This document shows positions 25,427-29,351 of a stretch of 29,351 nucleotides of DNA, in pieces. The notes beneath the pieces were generated by a model, which saw nothing but the letters and a program-made list of their open reading frames with translations, was not told where the DNA came from and made no database searches. Numbering within the stretch: the stretch's first letter is position 1; the number at the start of each line of letters is the position of its first letter. A program made the position numbers and the translations under genes. The stretch comes from an uncultured Lachnospiraceae bacterium (GTDB taxonomy: Bacteria > Bacillota > Clostridia > Lachnospirales > Lachnospiraceae), in the NCBI GenBank assembly GCA_934394615.1, contig CAKRRJ010000027.1, positions 1-29,351 of the forward strand, given 5' to 3'.

Positions 25427-25473
25427 TCATTATTGTTCACGCGTTGCGTAAACAGCAACGGATTTTGCCGGCT
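25427..25473. repeat. Copy 2 of the dispersed palindromic repeat
   Basis: Aligns over about 46 bases with 17922-17967: both hold GTTCAYGCGTTGC, then a paired return arm, then GCAACG and ATTTTGCCG. Here the hairpin pairs 25432-25442 with 25446-25456 around a GTT loop, with mismatches. The second hairpin of copy 1 is not kept. It lies in the 235-base gap between the divergent pfp and permease genes. Confidence 0.6.
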
Positions 25474-25555
25474 GGCCTTGTAGTCTGTCAGAAAGCACCG
25501 GCTGATTTCTTTATGCATAAACTGCTCATAACTGAACCTGACAGGAGTTCTTCCC

Positions 25556-27007
25556 ATGCCCGAAGCATTCGTCGTCCTGACACCGGTGCACTGGCTGTTC
25601 CTCGCCGGTGTCATCGCAGTCTTTTTTACTATGATTCTCCGGAAAGATACGCCAATCGTCTGCATTGCTTTTCTGTTTGCCATCGGCGCAGCCGGACAAC
25701 ACAGCATTACCGGCGGCATTCAGGCCGTTTTTACTTCCGTGATTTATGCCATCAGCCAGTTTATGGAGGTCATCGCAACCATCGCCCTTGTCACTGCCTT
25801 TTCCAAGTGTCTCAGCGACCTTGGAAGTGACGCGCTCCTCATGCGCCCCATGTCCCGCGTGATGCGCACCCCGTCTGTATCCTGGTGGCTGCTGGGACTC
25901 ACCATGTTCGTGTTTTCCCTGTTTCTCTGGCCATCTCCGTCGGTTGCCCTGGTCGGTGCCATTATCCTGCCGATCGCGGTCCACTCCGGCTTATCACCGC
26001 TCCTTGCCGCCATGGCCATGAACCTGGCGGGACACGGATTTGCGCTTAGTTACGATGCCGTGATCCAGGGGGCTCCAGCCATCTCCGCACGGGCAGCCGG
26101 AATCTCCGCATCTGACATTCTCTCAAACGGGCGTCCGTTGTTTCTGACCATGGGGCTTGGCACGGTCCTTGCGGCATTTCTCTTAAACCGCCATGCCATC
26201 GCAGAAAAGTCCGGTATCCGTGCTGCGCAGAACGGGGCTCAAAACAACTCCCGTCCGGATGCACATTCCGGTTCCGTTTCCAGTACATCCAGACAGCAGA
26301 ATCCGGAATCTGGCACCCTCCGCGAACGAAGCGTTTCCCGCCAGGCTGTATTCCTTGCCATTTTCACGCCGCTTGCCTTTCTCTCTGACATTATTCTCAT
26401 GCTTATCCTGAATCTGAAAGGTGGGGACGCAACCAGCCTGGTAGCCGGAACAGCCGTTCTTCTCATGTGTCTGGGCGCTGTTTTGGAATTTCGCTCCGGC
26501 TCCCTGGAAAAGGTGACAGAATACCTCACCGACGGCTTTCTGTTCGCGATCCGCATTTTTGCCCCGGTCATTGTGATCGGCGCGTTTTTCTTTCTGGGCG
26601 GAGACGGCATCAGCCAGATCCTGGGAGACTCATTTGAGCGCGGGATTTTAAATGACTGGGCTCTGTGGCTCGCAGCCCATGCTCCTTTAAACCGCTACAT
26701 GACCGCGTTTCTCCAGCTCATCATCGGCGGACTGACCGGACTTGACGGTTCCGGCTTCTCCGGCCTTCCGCTCACCGGCGCGCTTGCTCATACGTTTGGC
26801 ACAGCAACCGCTTCCTCCATCCCGATCCTTGCGGCACTCGGACAGATCAGCGCCATTTTTATCGGCGGAGGTACCGTGGTTCCCTGGGGACTGATCCCGG
26901 TTGCCGCCATCTGCAATGTAAGCCCCATCGAACTGGCACGAAAAAACATGCTTCCGGTATTCATTGGCTTTGCCTGCACCTTTGCCGTGGCCTGTTTCCT
27001 GATGTAG
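25556..27007 (+). CDS. Ion-transporter-superfamily permease (GntP/CitM-like), substrate unknown
   Basis: A 483-residue membrane protein with about 11-12 hydrophobic segments in two halves, separated by a hydrophilic loop at about 215-265 rich in Ser, Asn, Gln and Arg. Segments such as FSLFLWPSPSVALVGAIILP and GGGTVVPWGLIPVAAICNVSP suggest the two-fold repeated layout of organic-anion or gluconate/citrate-type permeases, where re-entrant loops sit in Gly/Pro-rich stretches. The substrate cannot be assigned. The ATG at 25556 follows AGGAG by 8 bases. asnB starts 23 bases after its stop, so the two are likely one operon; that suggests, but does not show, a link to amino-acid or carboxylate uptake. 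Confidence 0.7.
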   Translation: MPEAFVVLTPVHWLFLAGVIAVFFTMILRKDTPIVCIAFLFAIGAAGQHSITGGIQAVFTSVIYAISQFMEVIATIALVTAFSKCLSDLGSDALLMRPMSRVMRTPSVSWWLLGLTMFVFSLFLWPSPSVALVGAIILPIAVHSGLSPLLAAMAMNLAGHGFALSYDAVIQGAPAISARAAGISASDILSNGRPLFLTMGLGTVLAAFLLNRHAIAEKSGIRAAQNGAQNNSRPDAHSGSVSSTSRQQNPESGTLRERSVSRQAVFLAIFTPLAFLSDIILMLILNLKGGDATSLVAGTAVLLMCLGAVLEFRSGSLEKVTEYLTDGFLFAIRIFAPVIVIGAFFFLGGDGISQILGDSFERGILNDWALWLAAHAPLNRYMTAFLQLIIGGLTGLDGSGFSGLPLTGALAHTFGTATASSIPILAALGQISAIFIGGGTVVPWGLIPVAAICNVSPIELARKNMLPVFIGFACTFAVACFLM

Positions 27008-27030
27008 TCTTGTAAAGGAGGTTTTGATTC

Positions 27031-28881
27031 ATGTGTGGAATCGCCGGATTTTACCAGAATCATTTGGATTACCTGAAAGAAAAGGTCCGTTACCGCTCTA
27101 TTCTTGAACAGATGCATCTTGTCCAGAAGCACCGCGGGCCGGACGGGTCAGGTATTTTTCTGGCCCCGCATTTTGGTCTCGCCCACACCCGTCTCTCCGT
27201 GATCGACCCATGCGGCGGCGGGCAGCCTATGCTCCGAACCGTGAACGGGCAGACATTTGGGATTGCCTACAACGGAGAACTCTACAATTCCGCGGAATTA
27301 AAACACGATCTTCTTGAAAAGGGCTGCGTGTTTTCCACAACCTGTGACACGGAGATCATCCTGGCCGGATACATGGAATATGGGCCGGATTTTGTATCGA
27401 AGATGAACGGCATTTTCGCTTTTGCCATCATGGATCCGGTGCGTGACTGCCTGTTTTTGTTCCGCGACCGGATGGGCGTAAAACCACTGTTCTGGACCAT
27501 CTGGGACGACCAGCTCATCTTTTCTTCCGAGATCAAAGGGCTGTTTGCCTTTCCTGGCGTAACACCAAAACTTGGGAAACGCGGACTTAACGAAATATTC
27601 AGCCTTGGCCCGGCACGAAGCCCCGGATGCGGTGTGTTTGAAAACATTCACGAGATACTCCCCGGAACTTACCTCGCATGCAGCGGCAGCGATCAGAACA
27701 CCGTCCGCTACTGGCAGCTCGCAAGCCATCCGCATACGGACAGTGAAAAAGAAACCGTGGAAAAAACTGCCTTCCTTGTGCAGGATGCCGTCCGCAGACA
27801 GCTCATCTCCGATGTACCCATCTGTACTTTCCTGTCCGGTGGGGTGGACAGCAGCCTTGTCTCCGCCATCTGCGCGGCAGAACTCCGAAAGAAAAACCGC
27901 CAGCTCACCACCTTTTCGTTTGACTTTAAAGACAACGACCGCTTCTTCACCGCCAACGCGTTTCAGCCCTCGCGTGACCGCCCGTATGTGGACATCATGG
28001 TAAAATTTCTGCAATCCGACCACCATTACCTGGAATGCGACAATCTGTCCCAGGCCGACCTGCTCTATGACTCAGTAGATGCTCACGACCTGCCAGCCAT
28101 GGCAGATGTGGACTCTTCCATGCTCTACTTCTGCTCCCTGGTCAGCCGCACCCACAAAGTCACGCTGACCGGCGAATGCGCCGATGAAATCTTTGGCGGA
28201 TATCCCTGGTTCCATAAACAGGAATGTTTCGACGCACATACCTTCCCGTGGACCATGGATCTGGAAGCACGAAAAGTCCTGCTCTCCGATGATCTGACCG
28301 CGGATCTTGCCATGGATGCCTATGTGTCTGCTGCTTACGAACAGTCTATTGCCGAAACGCCGCGCTGTGCCGAAGATTCCCCGGAAGAAGCCAGACGGCG
28401 TGAGATTTCCTGGCTGAACCTGCGCTGGTTCATGCAGACACTGCTAAACCGGATGGACCGCACCAGCATGCACTCCGGCCTGGAAGCGCGTGTACCGTTT
28501 GCCGACCACCGGATCGTTGAATATCTCTGGAATGTTCCGTGGGAGATCAAAGCGAAGAATGGCACCGCGAAATACCTGCTCCGGCAGAGCGGAAACGGCC
28601 TGCTCCCTGCTGAGATCCTGTGGCGGCGCAAATCGCCTTATCCCAAGACCTACGACACCGCCTACGAGGCACTGCTCATAGAACGTGTCCGGGAAATTTT
28701 AGACGACAGCCATGCGCCCGTCCTTACGTTTCTGGATAAACAAAAGGTCGAGGCTTTCCTGAAAGCTCCTTCCGATTACGGAAAACCGTGGTACGGACAG
28801 CTTATGGCCGCACCACAGATGCTCGCCTATGTCATCCAGATCAACTACTGGATGAAAAAATACCAGATCACGCTGTGTTAA
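27031..28881 (+). CDS. asnB: Asparagine synthase (glutamine-hydrolysing)
   Basis: A 616-residue enzyme that makes asparagine from aspartate, glutamine and ATP. The N-terminal class II glutaminase has the nucleophile Cys2 (MCGIAGF), HRGPDGSG at 34-41 and AYNGELYN at 79-86. The C-terminal synthetase has the PP-loop SGGVDSS at 269-275 and TGECADEIFGGYPWF later. The length matches Firmicutes AsnB/AsnO rather than the shorter E. coli enzyme. An ideal AAGGAGG lies before the ATG. It is the second gene after the permease and is closed by the terminator at 28915. A different amidotransferase substrate is possible but nothing suggests it. Confidence 0.92.
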   Translation: MCGIAGFYQNHLDYLKEKVRYRSILEQMHLVQKHRGPDGSGIFLAPHFGLAHTRLSVIDPCGGGQPMLRTVNGQTFGIAYNGELYNSAELKHDLLEKGCVFSTTCDTEIILAGYMEYGPDFVSKMNGIFAFAIMDPVRDCLFLFRDRMGVKPLFWTIWDDQLIFSSEIKGLFAFPGVTPKLGKRGLNEIFSLGPARSPGCGVFENIHEILPGTYLACSGSDQNTVRYWQLASHPHTDSEKETVEKTAFLVQDAVRRQLISDVPICTFLSGGVDSSLVSAICAAELRKKNRQLTTFSFDFKDNDRFFTANAFQPSRDRPYVDIMVKFLQSDHHYLECDNLSQADLLYDSVDAHDLPAMADVDSSMLYFCSLVSRTHKVTLTGECADEIFGGYPWFHKQECFDAHTFPWTMDLEARKVLLSDDLTADLAMDAYVSAAYEQSIAETPRCAEDSPEEARRREISWLNLRWFMQTLLNRMDRTSMHSGLEARVPFADHRIVEYLWNVPWEIKAKNGTAKYLLRQSGNGLLPAEILWRRKSPYPKTYDTAYEALLIERVREILDDSHAPVLTFLDKQKVEAFLKAPSDYGKPWYGQLMAAPQMLAYVIQINYWMKKYQITLC

Positions 28882-28914
28882 CAGGAAACAATTTCAACAT
28901 TTTCTGAAACGAAA

Positions 28915-28955
28915 CGGGCAGTGCCATCGTCCGGCACTGCCCGCTTTGCTTTTCC
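28915..28955 (+). terminator. asnB rho-independent terminator
   Basis: CGGGCAGTGCC (28915-28925) pairs perfectly with GGCACTGCCCG (28933-28943) over a seven-base loop, followed by the T-rich CTTTGCTTTTCC. Confidence 0.85.
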
Positions 28956-28965
28956 TTACCTCTAC

Positions 28966-29148
28966 TCTATAAGTCTTTTGCAGGATACGCGCAATGCTGC
29001 GAAGTGTCGTATCGCCAACCGAATGGCCAAAAGTGTCATTAATCTGTTTAAACCAGCCCACATGAAGAAACGCCAGGGTCAGCTGATTTGCGAACCTGGC
29101 GTTTTTCTTACCCATATAAAGTCTGTTCTGTTTCAGTAATAAATTCTG
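28966..29148 (-). pseudogene. Decayed fragment of a GGDEF (diguanylate cyclase) domain
   Basis: The minus strand encodes LTLAFLHVGWFKQINDTFGH followed by SVGDTTLRSIARILQKTYR, which is the beginning of a GGDEF domain (normally LALLDIDHFKQINDTFGH). The metal-binding DID(H) is already changed to LHVGW, the upstream LTGLxNRR part is only faintly visible as KQNRLYM, and the sequence stops making sense before the GGDEF active-site loop, running into the asnB terminator. There is no start with a ribosome binding site. It is therefore a remnant, about 60 residues of a domain of about 160. Confidence 0.7.
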
Positions 29149-29203
29149 GTGTAATTCGTAGTGCCTTCTGCATTAGGTGATGAACTGTATTGTATCATCC
29201 TTT

Positions 29204-29232
29204 TTGAAAAAAGTATACTGGGATTTTATAAA
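29204..29232 (+). promoter_or_regulatory. Promoter firing out of the right edge
   Basis: TTGAAA (29204-29209), 17-base spacer, TATAAA (29227-29232). The expected transcript would begin near 29239 and at once enter the hairpin cluster at 29277-29351. The gene it serves is not in the window. The sequence TCTGGTGTAA overlaps its 3' end (29233-29242) and occurs also at 29145-29154. Confidence 0.5.
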
Positions 29233-29254
29233 TCTGGTGTAAAAGTGGTGTAAA

Positions 29255-29351
29255 CATTACCGTTCACTGCCAAGAAAGAATGTGCCTTGGCACATTCTCG
29301 CGCCGAGGCGCGGTTGCTTCGGCAACCATCTACCCCTGCGCCGAGTGCGCA
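29255..29351 (+). repeat. Cluster of four tandem hairpins, likely the start of a composite repeat
   Basis: Four stems follow each other almost without gap: AGAATGTGCC/GGCACATTCT (29277-29298), CGCGC/GCGCG with a CGAG loop (29299-29312), GGTTGC/GCAACC with a TTCG loop (29312-29327) and TGCGC/GCGCA (29337-29351). They are preceded by CATTACCGTTCACTGC (29255-29270), which resembles the left arm of the repeats at 17922 and 25427. The element continues beyond the window. No T run and no open frame explains it. Confidence 0.55.

Noticed and set aside
25526..26019. Minus-strand open frames rich in His, Gly and Asp opposite the permease gene
   Set aside because: They are shadows of a membrane protein frame; the plus-strand product has clear membrane segments and a good start site.
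29255..29351. CRISPR array or tRNA gene in the hairpin cluster
   Set aside because: The stems differ in sequence and are not regularly spaced repeats, and no cloverleaf with anticodon and T-loop signature can be drawn.

Overview
The window looks like a stretch of chromosome from a Gram-positive anaerobe of the class Clostridia, most likely a Lachnospiraceae-type gut bacterium. This is inferred from the gene content (AddAB instead of RecBCD, YqeB/YqeC selenium-dependent molybdenum hydroxylase factors, a PPi-type phosphofructokinase, the style of the MATE pumps and small Cys-rich proteins), strong Shine-Dalgarno sites and moderately GC-rich codon use. No 16S or other decisive marker is present. 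There are no tRNA or rRNA genes, no CRISPR array, no prophage and no complete insertion sequence. Most of the window is ordinary housekeeping DNA.

Layout. 1-3825 is read on the minus strand: the first codons of a ferredoxin-NADP reductase-like subunit, dihydrofolate reductase behind a strongly divergent ThyX-like protein, then a fused YqeB/MocA protein and YqeC. A short plus-strand membrane protein gene (3864-4550) follows, with a promoter placed so that its mRNA may be leaderless. 4553-15044 is minus strand: two MATE pumps flanking a small Cys-rich protein, then addA and addB. 15146-15583 (+) encodes a small membrane-anchored FMN_bind-like protein whose flavin-attachment motif is altered; it converges on ftsH (15651-17771, -) over a long two-way terminator. 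ftsH and pyrG (18085-19698, +) diverge from an intergenic region holding three hairpins. A secreted cell-wall-binding-repeat protein and an 88-residue unknown protein follow on the plus strand.

21090-25320 is minus strand again: DUF5662 protein, Hsp33, a SAM methyltransferase, a SEC-C protein and a PPi-type phosphofructokinase. On the plus strand an ion-transporter-superfamily permease and an asparagine synthetase (25556-28881) form a likely operon. The last 470 bases have no intact gene: a terminator, a decayed GGDEF fragment, a promoter firing out of the window, and a tight cluster of four hairpins.

Functional links: thymidylate/folate metabolism (ThyX-like + DHFR), maturation of selenium-dependent molybdenum hydroxylases (YqeB-MocA + YqeC), double-strand break repair (AddAB), and proteostasis (FtsH, Hsp33). 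The observations most worth a second look are the ThyX-like protein without the canonical RHR signature, a dispersed palindromic repeat seen twice with a possible third half-copy, and the possible leaderless gene. I did not find a clear new multi-gene system.
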